From positions 1,450,254-1,514,253 of the forward strand of contig CM074807.1 in NCBI GenBank assembly GCA_037447605.1: a stretch of 64,000 nt of DNA, given 5' to 3'. This DNA comes from Zygnema circumcarinatum. Its lineage: Eukaryota > Streptophyta > Zygnematophyceae > Zygnematales > Zygnemataceae. Position 1 is the stretch's first letter. Every line of letters begins with the position of its first letter. Positions 1 to 13,874 of this stretch are shown in pieces. A model generated the notes under the pieces. That model was given only the letters and a program-made list of their open reading frames with translations, had not been told where the DNA came from and searched no databases. Position numbers and translations under genes: made by a program.

Positions 1-28
1 ACTTCCATGTAGGACATTTAAGTTTCAG

Positions 29-1729
29 GCGCTTCTTCTTCTGTTGGGGTCTTTACAAATATTTCGGCTGACAATGATATTGAGTCTTTGCTCGTGCAGT
101 CATCTACGCCTACTGAGCTGACCGAAGCTGAGACAGAATATTCTGTGATTGTCATAAAGCACGTTTACCCGGAACACCTTGTCCTTCAATTCAACTGCTC
201 GAACACTATTGCAGAGCAAGTGCTTGAAAATGTAAGTACTCTGCAGAGGTGGTTACTTGACCCGCCTCTTGCAAAGGTCGTGATTTTTGTCAAGCGCTTA
301 CACCGCTTGACATGCGGTCTTCACAGGCTGTTCGTAGTTCCAAATGTTTTGTTCTCTGCAAATTGTGGACTTTAAGACAACCTTACACTAGGAGTATATT
401 CCGGTTCGTTGCAGGTGAGCGTGGTTGTGGACTTAACGGAGGCAGAGGAGTTCGCGGAAGTGGCAACGATACCATTGAAGCAACTATCATATGGCGAGAC
501 AGGAAAAACTTATGTTGCGTTTGCTACACAGGCTGAGGGCACGCTTGCCTTGGGGAAGTTTAGCTGCATGCTCAAATTCCGCGTTAAGGAGGTCGGTGAA
601 GAGTAACCCACATTGAAACCAAGCACATGTCCTGCGTGTTTTGTTCTTTTTTCTTGATTTAGGTGTGGCAATAGCCAACATTCACTGACAAGGTTGCGTG
701 CTGGCAATTTATTTGCATTGGGGCGGTCATCTTAGGATTATGACCCATCTTCACTTTGTTATCTTTTATCACAGGTGGATCCCACCACTGGGGAGGCAGA
801 GGAGGATGGATATGAAGATGAGTACCAGTTGGAAGATCTGGAGGTATGACAGAGAGAGATGCTAAATAGGATAGATTGTGCCATTTCTCTGTGGACCTGC
901 TGGCAGTTCAACATCACTTGGAATTCAGCTCGCTCCTCCTTTCATACAATAGTGACAGGAGCCTGTAATAAAGTGCAGCTAATGTTTAACTGCTAAGGAA
1001 TTCTCAGTGATAATACTCTCCAGCACTCAGGGTGAAGTGTTAGCTCATGAATGCAGGTGGTTGCGGCTGACTACATTTCCAAGACAGCAGTTCCCAACTT
1101 CCGAAACGCATGGGAGTCATTGGATGCTTCTTTGGAGCGTGTGGACGAGTACGGATTGGGAGTTCGAGAGGGTCTACAAGAGGCTGTGGAAGCTGTCATT
1201 GGAATTTTGGGCATGCAGGCCTGCGAGGTAATAATCCCTCCACCCATATCTATGTACATGTTCTAGCTTGTTTTGGGGAGAAATTCTAGGCATGTACACG
1301 GCTTGCTTAGTTTGCAGGAGACTGCGAGCGAGGAGAGAGAGAGAAGGTCCTGGTACCCTGCAACATGCAGGTCGCAAAGTGCAATCGAGTTCTCCTCTTT
1401 GTCGTGCCTGTATCGTTTGTAGCTTCTCTCATCCGAATGTTCTTATTGAATTGCCAAGTCAGCTGCAATGTTGAGGAAGCTTCTCTTCAATGAATCAGAG
1501 CCTGTCTCCTAAAGTGCTCCCGGTACTTCCGCAGGGAACGGAGCTTGTGGCTGGCAATGCCCGATCTCACCAGTGCTTGCTGGCCGGCCTCTTCACTGGC
1601 AATGTACAAATTCTGGTGAGACTCTCCTTTGGAATTGACAGTCAAAAGCAGGTCGCCATGAAGCTGGCAGTTCGATCAGATGACCAAGCGGTGAGCGACC
1701 TCATACATGAAATCATTGCCAATGCTTAA
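29..1729 (+). CDS. Coatomer subunit gamma (gamma-COP), 3' part, partial
   Basis: C-terminal part of the gamma subunit of the COPI coat, which drives Golgi-to-ER vesicle traffic at Golgi membranes. Five in-phase exons are read: 29-231, 415-591, 775-843, 1057-1227 and 1535-1729, ending in TAA. The protein encodes the appendage domain: YSVIVIKHVYPEHLVLQF, then GEAEEDGYEDEYQLEDLEV, the NAWESLD block, and the end region with GTELV, NARSHQCLLAGLF and KQVAMKLAVRSDD, closing at IHEIIANA. These blocks follow plant gamma-COP very closely. The first exon in view opens with two bases of a split codon after a TTTCAG acceptor, so the alpha-solenoid N-terminal part lies upstream of the window. A PP2C/kinase gene follows tail to tail. 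Confidence 0.93.
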
Positions 1730-3421
1730 AGCTACTCTGAGTTGATTGCCACTCATATAAAGGTGGCAGCCATTCAACTGTCTGCGGTCAATTCACCATT
1801 TTGTCGCCCTCTAAGCCATCAAAAGAGGAAGCCACCATTTCCAACTCTTCCGAAGCAGGGACTGCAGCAGTTATGTGGAGCTGCTAGTAAGTTAGGTTTG
1901 TTAATCGTTACGGATGAATGAAGGAAGTAAAGGCCAGAGTCTTTTTCGTATTTAGCAACCTCTCATGTGGATTTACATGATCCTCCTTAACTGCTATCTT
2001 GCTGGGACAAGTTTTTGCTCAACTCTTGAAAAAGTTCTTTTCTCAACGGCGTATTACATAATTTTGAGTGTTGATACCAAGCAAGGTCCAGATTTGGCTC
2101 TGGTCATGGGTGAGCCAGGGACCGTGAAGATATTGCGTAGTCCACAAAGTGGGTCTAATGGCAATCCACTGAACGCCCTTGCGGCGAATGTTTCGGTCTG
2201 TCAGAGTCTTTGGCGGTCGTGTTCTCGAGCCCATAATGCTCAGCTGCCGAAGAAGCCATACAACTGACGGTGACCATGACCAACTGACCGACCATGACCA
2301 CTGACCATGACCGTGCTCGAAGCACTCTTACGTCGCTATGAGGAGAATTTCCGAGATATAAATGGCAAAAAAGAGAAAATGTGTCCACTGCCGTCGGAGA
2401 TGTGATGCCTGTTGTGAGTCCTAAGTTTTTTCGAGTGCGATTCTCACCTTGATCGTGCAAGAGCTTCACGGCAGATTTCAACAATTACTGCTGAGAACAG
2501 TGAAGGGTATGCTGCTATACCTGCTGGGCAGTCTGTGGTTGATGTGAGAATGCATGAGCGCGATGTGAAGATGCATGTACATGATGTGAAACCGACAGCA
2601 TCACCATAAAGTTTCCATGGGAGGCCCGCATCAAAACCTGCGCACAATTTATTGCGTACGGGCTGGGCTGGAAGCCAGCCAAAGTGACGGAATGTACTGC
2701 ACTGCCCCGGCTAGAGTACAACTTCTGACCTCAGCAGAAAAAATTAAGCTAAAAAAGAAAATAATATCCAATTCTGCACCATTACCCTTTTTGAACCGGA
2801 AATAGCAGACTTCATAACAAGGACATATGAAAGAATCTTCCCTCGAACCACTTTCTTCCTTCCTCCACCCTCCCGCCCGGTTTGCTGGTCCGACACGCAC
2901 CTCTCTGTATTAACAGCCCTCAGCTCAGTTCCCTACCTCTACTATATACCTTCATCTAAGGCAGATTATTAGTCGACCGCCCATGTGAGACTTACTTTTC
3001 CTTGCATACACTGTTGAAGATAGTACGTCACCCTAGCAGAATCAGCATCCTGAGCACTTCTCATCCCCCCCTGCAGCCGATGACAGTACCGACGACCTGC
3101 CTGCACGTTCTGACTGTGACTGCATTACTGCGCTCTTCACCAAGCACACCCCTTAAGAACCTTCCCGCCATGAGTCACACGGCATTCACCTGGACCCACC
3201 GCCCCTCACTTGTCAGACTCAGTTCAGAAGTCGCCGTAGGTGGATGTGCAGGAAAGCACATCCGTCTCCCTGGTGGCTCCAAGCGCGAACCAGGTGTGTC
3301 GAAAAAACAAATGAAGGAAAAATGGGGACCTTCGACCATGCTCCTTTGCATTAGACTGAATGACTCTGCAGAGCCCTCTTCTCGCTAACCTTAGTAAGAG
3401 CATTCCATGCTTCACCCTGCT
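1730..3421. other. Intergenic, tail-to-tail (gamma-COP / PP2C-kinase)
   Basis: Holds the 3' ends of two convergent genes. I see no convincing coding exon. Around 2262-2312 there is a run of degenerate TGACCATGACC units, which recurs more weakly near 14784-14815. Short open frames here have no recognisable family signature. Confidence 0.5.
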
Positions 3422-6400
3422 CTACCATCCTTCGAACCACGGTGAGTCCTGGTTGTGCGGTTGAAACCCCGGAGCCTTTGCAGGCACACTATGCTCCACT
3501 GCAGGAAGCAGCTTCTGCGCTGCCGCCAATCGCTGCAGCAGCTGGGGAGTAGGGGATGCCCGATGCGAGAGAAGTTCCTCCCACGCTACTCCGTCAAAAA
3601 ATGGATGCTCTTTCACCGCTTCAACTCCTCCTTTACCACAGCCGAGCCTGTCTTCGGGGCGAACGGCCAAAAGCTGCTCAAAAACAATCCCCCATACGAA
3701 GGAGCAAATCAGCATTTGGCTAAGGCATACTTCAGTCTGTGACTTCATTGCAAGGTACACGTGCCACAATGGGACCTAGACAATTGATAGCAGCCTTCCA
3801 ACTAGAATACCCCTTACAGCATTCTAAACAGCATACCTTATCCACAATGTCAGTCGCTTTAGGGGGGAAGCCTGGAGGGAAGCGCAATTCCCGCTGTGCT
3901 ATTCGAGTGTACAACTGAAGCTCTCTGTCACGCCACGACCCAAAGGGACCTTCTCCGACAAGTAGAGTATAGATGAGCACACCGAGAGCCCACCTGCACG
4001 CACGATCCCACTCCCATTTTCAGCTACCAACAACTCGATGCCCTCTTTTACTCGATCTGCTTCTTGTACTACAAGCCTAGACACCGCCAGGCTTCATGCT
4101 GCGAACTCTGCTTCCTTTCTTTTCAACAAGCTCCACTTGGGATCCCCAATACAGGAAAAGTAGCCCTGAAGCTCACACCCGCAGTTTTTAGGGTTTTTAG
4201 GGTCCACTAAAGCCATGATGCCAGAACGGCGTGCCCTTCTTTCATCTCTACTGTAGGCACCCTCAAGTTTCATGGTACTAAGCTTTCTTAGATCGCTTCC
4301 AAAGACTACGAATGGTACGTTTTCTCAATACAGGTTAGGCCAGCAGCTCGCACCCCTTCGTCTGAAAGTGATGATGCGGCAAGGCTAATGCTCACCAGTC
4401 TGCGGGCTGACCATGGCCTATTCCAAGAACGATTTCGGGCGCCAAGAAATCGGGAGCTCCGCACATTGTTAGGGTTCGACCATCAGCCAACCGCTTTGCA
4501 TATCGTAAGTCCGCCATCTGCCGTGAGCAGCCCCTAGTGAGTCCTTCGCCATTCCGTTCAATGTCTACTCTCCCTCTCCCCTCCAACTACTTCTGACATC
4601 GGCATCGTACAGTAATGGTAATGACCGATGGATTGACTTAACTCAATTCGGACTACTGTACATCATTTGTTTGTGCACATTTAAAATGAATGGATTGTTA
4701 TCTACTCTCAGTAGGAAGCAGAAGGATCAATCATACGATATTCGAGTGGATGAAACTGCTGCAAGTGGATCTATCCAAAAGTTGGCCTTGTCAGTGGCCC
4801 CAATTGTTGGAACAAGCTGGCATGGAAGATCAGGCCATTACTGAGTTCCCTCTAAGGAACATTGAATCACATCCCGGATTGAGTTTTCAGTACTAGAAAA
4901 AGCTTCATGTGGAACATTTCCTGTATGTGATTGAATCACACTATAAATTGCACCAGTGCATTCTTTGCTTGATTTATACGAATCTGCTCCTTAAACGACC
5001 TTCATGAACGGCATACTGTGTTAGGTATGCAACATACGTCATGAAAATGAGCAAAATAAAAATCTTGTTTTGAAAAACCGTGAACTGGGGAAACTGTGTG
5101 AGGATACCATCACCTGGAAGCAAACTCGCAACTCAACAGGTAAAGGCACGGAAGTCTTACGAGATTCATTTCTACTTACACTAATCCTTTTGCCCACTCT
5201 TGCAAACAAATGCCTTTTTTCTCCATCAATTGACAAAGGCGTGCACAACCATTCTGCTGTCTCACATGTCTTATGTCTATTACGTTGTCTTATATGCAAG
5301 TATTGGCCACATTAACAACCAGCAAAATGAGAGGTGGCAGGAAGAATTACCTGCAGGCGGCCTTTGTCATCAAGGTAAAGCGTCTCGGGGGCCACACTTC
5401 GGCACACCACTCCGTCCTGTCCATCCAACAGCCCCTTCAATACTCCTACAAAACCTGCCAGCTTAAGGTTCAAACGAACGAGCGACCACCAAACAAAGTG
5501 GCTTTTTAAAGCTTGATCCTCTGTTGCTGTCAGTGGCAAGACTCTCACCTGATGGAGAAGTTGCAGAGACAGCACAACACTTGCTGCAATGAACCGTGTT
5601 GATCCTTCTGTAAGAGGCTCTTGCAGCATGAGGCTGAGAGGGGCACCCAGACGAGAGCTGAAGACAAGCCCCACGTGTGAGCTGCTGGAAACTGTGGCGA
5701 CCAAATCTGGCACAAATGGTGAAGGATTTAGAGCTCTCAACACTGAACGTTCCCGCAATGTCTGGAGAGAACGCCCCAACTTATGGACTTTCGCCTTACT
5801 CCATCTCTTCAGAACTCCTGCCACACCTGCAGTTCGCCACAGCTCCCCATGGGCAGATATAGCTTTGTCAAGCCTCAAAAAGCTGTTCTTGGAGGGACTG
5901 CACTTCATGTACGAAATGAATAAGGAGACTGAGATGGAAGCCTCCAAATTGGCAGAGCAAATAGCCAATATGATTTGCCCTGAAACTATTCTGGCATGTT
6001 ACAGGAACGAGCCTCACCATGTTGCCTATGTCGCACATGGCCCATCTCAAAGCAATCATGCTCCATGATACCTTCTTCCCATTCCTGCATCACCCAATCT
6101 CCCAACACCTCTCATGAGCTTATCTGCACATATCAGGACATATATATGAGGTGAATCCTATGTCTACATAATCTTCAAAAAGCTATATAGCTGCCTTCAC
6201 CTGCCACGTGCGTTTGGTTTGCGTTTGCTAGGCCAGATTACGCTAATTGTAAACAGAAACGTCTTCAGATGTTGTCCCCATTAAGTTTCTCTAGGATAAG
6301 TTTAATCGTGCGCACATACAATGTTACGTACTTCCGAAGAATGTTCTGAACAATTTTGCATGGATCAACCTCGGAGTCAACAAAAAGGTCAACAAAGAAG

Positions 6401-9400
6401 TTATGACCTTTCAGTTCAATCGACCCCCTATAATATTCACATGTTTTATTCCCATGCATAATACTCCTGTCGTCAGCCTAGGTTGCAACCTACGAATCCC
6501 GAGATCCTACTATTCCAAGAGACCGTATATTCCTCAATTAGCCACATTCACTATCTTATAGTTGTCCACTAAGACTACATCTCCAGACAGTCACTAGACT
6601 TTTGCTTACAATGAGCAGTTCCACCTTGAAAAACACGGGCATTTCACTCAGCAGTTCCCTTGCCTTCAATAAATGCCCTTCTACTGCCTATTCAAGCCTT
6701 GATACGTTTCCAAAATCACATACACATCTCTTGTTCTGCGAACCCCAAGTAGAATTTCCATAGATATTCCCTCCCGCACTTTGAAGCGGCACCTAGGGGC
6801 CTTGCAAGCTTAGCAACAGCTTATTCCCCGTTTCCTTTGACTGTGGCCTATCTAATTCATGGCGTTCAGGCTTTTTCATTCGCCCAAAGACCTAAAACGT
6901 TATCGGCGCAAGTCTCCAGCACTGGTCAAGAAGCAGGCAGGCAGAAGGCAGCAATTACCAGTTGCGATAACTGAACGTCTCCCAATAAACGGCGAGCTGA
7001 GTCCTTGTCACGGTCTGCACGTAACTGCGCTCGCCGTTGCCGCAGCCTACAGAAAAACGTCAAAGTTCATTAGCCATCGTCTCAGTCAGAAAAGCACTCA
7101 CATCACCATGGTACTCTTCCAAAAACATCTTAAGTAGCCCTCTCCCTTTAATGCCCACCTGCTGTCCTGTGCTGTCACAGTTGAAAGTTTGCCGACTGCC
7201 ATGGATATCTGCTCCAAGGTAATACCCACTAGGTGGACTTCCCCTTGTGCAATCACAGTCACACGCGGCCCCTGCTTCTCGGGATACTGAAGCAGCCATT
7301 CCCCAATGATGTCTCCCGGACCATGCAGCTCTACCCCCTTCCTCTTGTCTGCCTCATCCCATGGGCTGCCATGGTTGTATCCATTCATACTATTCACATC
7401 CAGCACTTCCATGGCTACCTGCCCACTCTCCACAAGGTACGCCCTGTCCAGCTCGTCTTCCTGCAGGACCCCCAGTTATCCCTAAGTTTCCAATTGACAG
7501 TTGTCCTGCCAGATGTCAGACCAGCATTACGAGAGTGGCTGACAGCTTCGACAACCTTCCATTACAAAGCAGGAAGATCAGCAACAAGGGTTACAGAAAC
7601 CACCCTATACGAAATGATTAATCGAAAATAGATTAGCTGCAGTGCAGAGAAGCAGCAGCCTACCGAGGTAATGAGAAGATCGCCATCCTGCAGCGTCTGA
7701 AGCTGCAACATACTGGCCAACCGCTGAAGTTGTGTAAAAGACAGTGGTTGCAGAAGGTCAACAGCACGGAGGGTGCGGACAATGTTTGTTTTGGGCAGAC
7801 CATTTCGTTGGACGGAACGATATGCCTTCCGCTCCAAGACCCACACTGAGCCACTTGTAGCAGCCCTGACAGAGGCCTCCCTTCGAGTTGCATAACTGCA
7901 ACCAGTCAGCCAAGAATGGCTCCATGCACCCTCAGAAAAACTATCCTGATGGACAGGATGCACCAAGACACAAGCAGTGGCGGCAATGCGAGACGAAAAG
8001 GAGCTTGTTACTAAATTGCAGGTTTACGCACAGCAGCGCGAGGTCCCCAAAGGTCTTCAAGGTCTCTGAGCTGGCAGAAGCGCTATAACGGTGCACAACT
8101 TGGCCTAGAGAGCGAGTCTCTGCTTCACCCTGCCCACAATCCAAGTACACAACCTCTAAATGTTCCTCAGCCTTCCATATACGTGCCCTGGATTCTATAT
8201 TCTGCTCGAATCCACTGTTATTAAAGTAGCACATTCTCCCGACCTCCTGCTGCAAGTCGATTGGACAATAGGCATGAACATGGGCCTCGTCTATTCATGA
8301 TTAGGCCAGGTAGAGCTCTCCATGCACTGAAAGCAGCGTTAGATTCACACGTCTCCTCGACCAGTTTGAAGGGGGCAGCTAACAGAATGCTTACTTGTTC
8401 TGAGGCCACCAGCACATCAAACTCGCCGTCCTCGCAGCAGTAGAACTTATCACCGATTTCCCCCTGGTTTTCGCCAATTCCAGACTGCGTCAGATACCGG
8501 TTCTCGAAGCTCTACCAGAAAAATAGTGTGTAAAAGGGAGGACATAGACAGCCGGGTTTCAATCACCTGGCGGATGATGACGTCTCCAGGTTGCACCAGC
8601 TGCTTCTGCATGCTGTCAATTAGGAGCTGGCGCTGCTGCTCAGTCAGCTGCTGAAAAAGAAAGTTTTCTCGTAATGATGTCTCCAACCTCGTCTGCTTCC
8701 CAAGAAAAAAAATCGAGGGGAGTGGGGGGTGGAGAAGGCGCTGTTAATGTGAATCTTTGCAGGGCTGACACTAGCAAACACCTCTTGATGTGATAAGTGA
8801 CTCTCAGGTGACAAGCTTTGGGGCAAAACGAACGAAGGTACGGGAATTTCAGTTTGAAGGCTTCGCATAAATAATTGAACTGTTCAATCTTAAAAATTGC
8901 TCGACACGAACAAAGCAGCCTCGAGGAAATGTTAGTGCCTCACTGACTAAGCAGTTACCAAGGAAAGGCAAGTTTGTCTGGAAATTAACCAGAAAATGTA
9001 TGGTACGCTCAGAGTGCAATTGAGGTGCTGCGCATTAGCAGCGAAACTGAACCAACATACTCTGCAAGCAGAGTGACCTTCACATGATAAACGTGACAGC
9101 AAAGACAATGAATGAAATGCGTCTCCTGGACGCAACGCCACATGCAAAAATGTGAGCTCAATACCGAAAAAGAAAGACAACTGATGTCACGGCTAATAGC
9201 CCTTACACTAAAGGCTGACTGAAAAATGACCCGCTAAAAGATACCTGCTCCGCAGCAGTCTTTGAAGCGATATCGAAACGCTGCCCCCATGTCGTATCAA
9301 TCTCCTGGCCCACTCCTTCGATAGCCATCCTCCGGCCTCTTACAGGAGCAGGTACTGCCCCTCCTATCGGAAGAGGTGACAAGTGGCCTGGTTGACCGTT

Positions 9401-11154
9401 TGGCAGTGGCTGACAAAACAAAGCGTAAAGGGTTTGGGAGACTAGTAGAACATGAGGCTACGAATAGGAGGTCTTTGCAACAAGCTTCCGAACATGACCT
9501 TTCCATGAATCGAGTTCAAAATAGCCACCTTGCTTATCTGCTGATCGCACAACCTTTCCTTGCAGGGCCGTCATCAAACGATTTCAGTGATTCTATGGAA
9601 TTCCTAGATTCTACGTTCATAAGTTGCAAGAAAGTTTAATCGGTGAGAGGGCTGCAGAGAAGCAACAGTCAAATGCAGAATGAAAGTAAAGCATTTACCC
9701 CGGAAAGACCGTCCAGCATAATCACAATAATAGTGATGTCATCTGTACGTGTCTCATACTGCAACCAGAGACGGTATGACTCCGCCACAACCGCAGCACA
9801 TGCTTCGTAAGGGTTGTCAAATTTAGCAATCTGCAATGCGATACCCGTCACTGTTTAGCCTCATCACCATACAGGCGACGTGCAAATTCACTTCCTCGAA
9901 AAATTCTCTCCCAATCCTTGTATAGCTCGCCAGCTCTGCGGACAGAAAAGGATTACTACACCAAAAGCTTAACGGTGATAACGTGAGAATTCCATAGAAG
10001 ATACGCCAATTTAATCCGGAGCTTACCATATCCACCACGGCCTGGCTGGATAGAAACTCGAACACGCCGTCACTCGCCAACACAACGAAGGGGTGATTTT
10101 CAGTGAGTGGGAGCACCAGCACCTCAGGAACAGCTGTCACGCCAATGCGCTCTGCAACTGTATCTCCCAAGCTCCGAGTAAAAGCAGTGCCAGGATACAT
10201 CCCATTTGGAACCCAAAGACGTGGGGGATCACCATCATCATCATCCTCTCCTCCCCAACACTGTACGTGTGGATTTTTCAAGCCTTCTAGCTGATCCAAA
10301 GTCAAAACTCTCGCTCCACAGGCGCGTACTCTCGCACATTCATCTTCACGGAAGGGAGTTTGATCATTGGAGAGGTCGACAGCCACCACCTTCTTCCCTC
10401 GCCTTTCTGCCAAAACCGCACGGGAGTCTCCTACGTTTGCTGCATACAGCGTTCTGCCGCGCAGCAGCACCGCTATGCCAGTAGTACCGCTCATAGTATC
10501 ATCAATGGGGGCGCGGTGGAGCTGCGCATTTGCACTCACAAAGGCTCCATGGAAGGCTTGCGGTACGTCGTTGCGAAAAAGTCGGTGGCGAAGAAGGTTA
10601 TCAGCAACCCTAGCGCGAGAAAATTGTGAACAAGGTGTTCCATGCTCGCCATGGCCGTCATAGACGCCGAACAGGTGGTCATTCGGCTCCCCTCCAAAAT
10701 TAGGTCCTACATAGAAACTATCCTGGTTAGCTTTGTTCGGCGCTTCCGGGTAATATCCTCTCTTGCTCAGACAAGCAAAGCGCAGCCTGTATCCGCCAGC
10801 TGGCACGTCTACGATCTGCACATAGTCAGGGCCGTCCACTGCAGACACCTCCTCTGTGTAAGGAAGCTCTTCCAGTCCCTTCAGGAGGCGGTTCTCAGGG
10901 TGAGGAAGCGGCGCCGGCGGTTCAACCTGCTTATGGTGCTTCACTGCCGGAGGGGCTGCCTCTTCCTTCACCTGCACAGGTAGTGAGGCAGCCTGCTTCT
11001 CAGGCTCAGGTGGAGCAGCAGCAGGAGGCGTCCCTGCAGGAACCTCCGCATCTGCTAGCTTAACTTCTTCGCTCTTCGGCTTCTGTACTTTCTCCGCAGC
11101 CTTCGGCTCCAGCGGCTCCTCCTCTCTCACATCTTTGGCGTTCACGCACCCCAT
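3422..11154 (-). CDS. PP2C / cyclic-nucleotide-binding / AGC-kinase-like fusion protein
   Basis: Plant-type fusion of a PP2C phosphatase, cyclic-nucleotide-binding domains and a C-terminal AGC-kinase-like domain; Arabidopsis At2g20050 and rice PKG have this order. Exon 1 (10027-11154) starts MGCVNAKD, a likely N-myristoylation plus palmitoylation signal, and carries the PP2C motifs DGHGEHG, GDSRAVLAE, RSLGDT and LASDGVFEFLSS. Further exons: 9699-9830 (end of PP2C, RTDDITIIVI), 9245-9409, 8567-8692 and 8395-8463 (first CNB, QPGDVIIRQ, GDKFYCCEDGEFDVL), an exon ending at 8032 (FGDLALL), then about 7675-7883 and 7205-7470 (second CNB, GPGDIIGEWLL). Kinase exons lie at about 5533-5870, 5350-5420, 4396-4519, 3839-3995 and 3422-3679. 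Kinase landmarks are APDFLAPEIV, PADWWALGVLIY and RPEDRLG. The usual HRD is CRSVAPE and the usual DFG is DLR. Exons between about 5.9 and 7.2 kb are unresolved. Confidence 0.88.
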
Positions 11155-12697
11155 GGCCGCAAACCTTCAGACCCTACTCAGACAGGACTCGTGCACATGC
11201 AGGTCCTTTCAGATGAGAGCGCCTGATTGAGGGAGGGAGGGAGGGAAGGAAAGAGGGAGGGATAGCTGCGGCCGACGCAGGAGAAGAAGGAAAGGGAGGG
11301 AGGGAGGGAGGAGGGAGAGCGGGCGGGCGGGCGGCGGCAGGGGCGGCCGGTAGCGCCTGCGTGCCTGCCAGTTTTCTGCCCTCCGCGGGCCATCGCGGGA
11401 GGCGGCCGCCCGCGCGGGACTCCGGCTTTCAAGTCCAGGAGCGTGACGTCGAGTTTTTTGCCGCAAACCGGGTTTTTGTGGCGGGGCGCGCGCCACTTGG
11501 CGGCGCCTCGCCGGACAAATTGGTCGGGGCATGGCGAGGGGGGCGGGGCGCGCTGATTGGCTGCGGATTTCACGGAGGGGGGCTGGCACGGCCGTACGGT
11601 CCACGCTGGCAGTCACTGGCCGTTGAGCCGGGGAGGGCCGCCCTTTATCTGCACACTCCTCATAAAGCGCGCCCGTCCGTACAAAAGCGCTGGTTTGCGC
11701 CCGCGCCCAACGGCCGCCCCAAGGTTGAGGTTCGAACTCAGAGATTATTTCAAAACTAAAAAAGAAAATTATCTTTTTAAACATCGTTTTTCTACGCTTA
11801 ATTTCCAAAAAGAAACAAAAGGATTTGGTTAGCAACACGACGAAAAGGCCTATTCCCACAATGCAAGCGTCAGCAACACTAGTGCAGCCAATCAGGAGCC
11901 GACGATCCCATGACGACGAAGGGCCGCATCCCCAAAAGATTCGTGGGGCGGCTCATTTGTCGTTTAGTGTGGCATGATTATATCTCCATATCGCCACGTA
12001 CCGGCTGGGATCGACCTCAACTCGCCGGCGACCTCGACTCGATTGGCTGTGGGATTGTCGCCTGCCTCCAGTACTGTACGGGAACCATTAGACGGCACCG
12101 GCAGAATCTGGCCGTCATATCCGATACGCTGGCGATATTCCGATGCTGCCACGCGCCACGCTCGCGCAAACGACAGACCCCGCCCTGTCGACCATCGATC
12201 GCCCTCCGTCGGGTGGTCGGTGGCCCCTGATTGGCTGCAGCCTTCGTGTTCGCCCCTCCGTTTTGAGCGTGGGGGATTCTCGGTCGTGCGCTGATACCCT
12301 AAACAAACAATCAAATCAATAAATAAATAAACAAAATTACGGTACGGCGGCACCGCGTGCGTACCTGCCCGCGAGCCGAAACTTTTTGCGGCCCAAGTCC
12401 GTCCGCAGGATCTTATTGTCCCGTGCGCCGTGCGGCGCTGGCACGAATTGAATTGAAGAGGGCCCCGCCCGCCCGCCCACGTGTCGCGCCAGCATCCTCG
12501 GAACCGCCTCCAGCCTGGCGAATCAATCGATGGTCAAGCCGTACAGGATCGTACGAACGCACGGCGCGATATCCCCTGCAGACAGGTACCTTCTGTGCTT
12601 GCCGTACAGCTACAGTACACAATGGTACGGTGCAATGGTACGGCACGTGCTGCAGATTGCTCCGTACGCTCTGCGGACGTAGGCCAGGCCCATGCCC

Positions 12698-12727
12698 TGA
12701 CGTCAGAAAGGGCTGACGTCAACGTCA
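12698..12727. promoter_or_regulatory. Tandem TGACGTCA (CRE / as-1-like) sites
   Basis: Two perfect TGACGTCA palindromes at 12698-12705 and 12714-12721, start to start 16 bp, followed by a third CGTCA half site at 12723-12727. Paired TGACG cores are the known binding arrangement for plant TGA/bZIP factors (as-1 type). Which divergent neighbour they serve is not known; they lie about 1.5 kb from the PP2C-kinase start and 2.2 kb from SURF6. Confidence 0.5.
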
Positions 12728-13874
12728 GAGCACCCGTACTCCGTGCAGCAGTTCAAGTCACAGTTATTGTGACACGTGGCAGTGGTCGCGTGAAATGGGT
12801 CGTTCGCGTGACGGCGCGACGTGATTGGAAGCAGCGCCCGCCCGCCCTGGGGGAGGGGAGGAGGCAGTTCAGCCCTGCGCTGCCCTAATTATTGGAAAGC
12901 AAGCTGGCGGACGAGCAGTGGCGGGCCTACATATAGAACTTGGGGGAGAGTAGGGCCCCCTCACATTTTGAAAACTCAACGTTTTTTTCCCTTTTTATTT
13001 TTGTTATTATTATTTTTATTTTTATTTTATTTCATGTATGTGTATTATGCTGAGAGAGAGCTTAGCCCTCTCACAGCAAGAATCCTGGATCCGCCATTGA
13101 TCACGGCAGTCTGCCGGCAGGCTTTGCATTGCACAGTTCTGTCTCACTTCACTGTGTCGAGACAAGGGACCAACAGCACTTTTCACAATGGGGTTTTTTT
13201 GGGTTTTTAGGTTTTTAGGGTAAGAAAAGAAAAGTAAAGAAATGGTGAAAGAACACAGTGGTGCTTTTCTGACAGTAATCCAATCCGCGGTTTCCTACTG
13301 GATTGGAAAGTATGTCGTTTTGATCACCGATTTGAAAAAGGAGATAACACGACAAGAGCAGAGAGATGCAATCAATTCAGATCAGATTTTTCCAAGGACG
13401 TCCCAAATTTCATGATTCGAGCTAATTCCCCGGCACTATCGCAGATGGACATTCAACCTCTCTCGACAATATTTTTCAGAATAGTCAACGCTATGGCGGC
13501 ATTTGCCTGCTTACCTCTTCCCTCTCACATGCGAGTACCAGGCAATAATCCGACCGAACAATAGCACGGGACTGGCGGAGAATTGAGTCGGGGATGTCTG
13601 TAGAAGCGTGCGTTGCGATAAAGCAAAACAAAGAAATATCAGTTTCCTACTCTTATAAAAGAAGAAAAGACTGATATTCTTCCATATAAAGGTTTTTTGG
13701 ATCTTCGCCCTGCCGAGCTTTCTTGAACTTTTAGAAGGAAGACTTGCGTTTTACAAACTTGCCACTGCTGCAAATTTACAATGCTCGGCCAATGGGCTGT
13801 CTCCACGTGGCAGCTTGTTAGCAAGAAACGTGCGTAGAGCCGCCACGTAGGCAATCAGGCGAGGCGCCGCCGGC

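Noticed and set aside
9834-10026. Reading the PP2C ORF straight on past residue 376 (ELASYTRIGREFFEE region)
   Set aside because: A donor at 10026 and an acceptor before 9830 join VDM to IAKFDNPYEACAAV in phase, which matches the PP2C family; the open read-through is intronic.
11178-11859. Long ORFs of 131-216 codons on the minus strand and 132 codons on the plus strand
   Set aside because: Translations are Pro/Arg/Ser-rich from GC-rich and GGGA repeats upstream of the PP2C-kinase gene, with all frames open at once.
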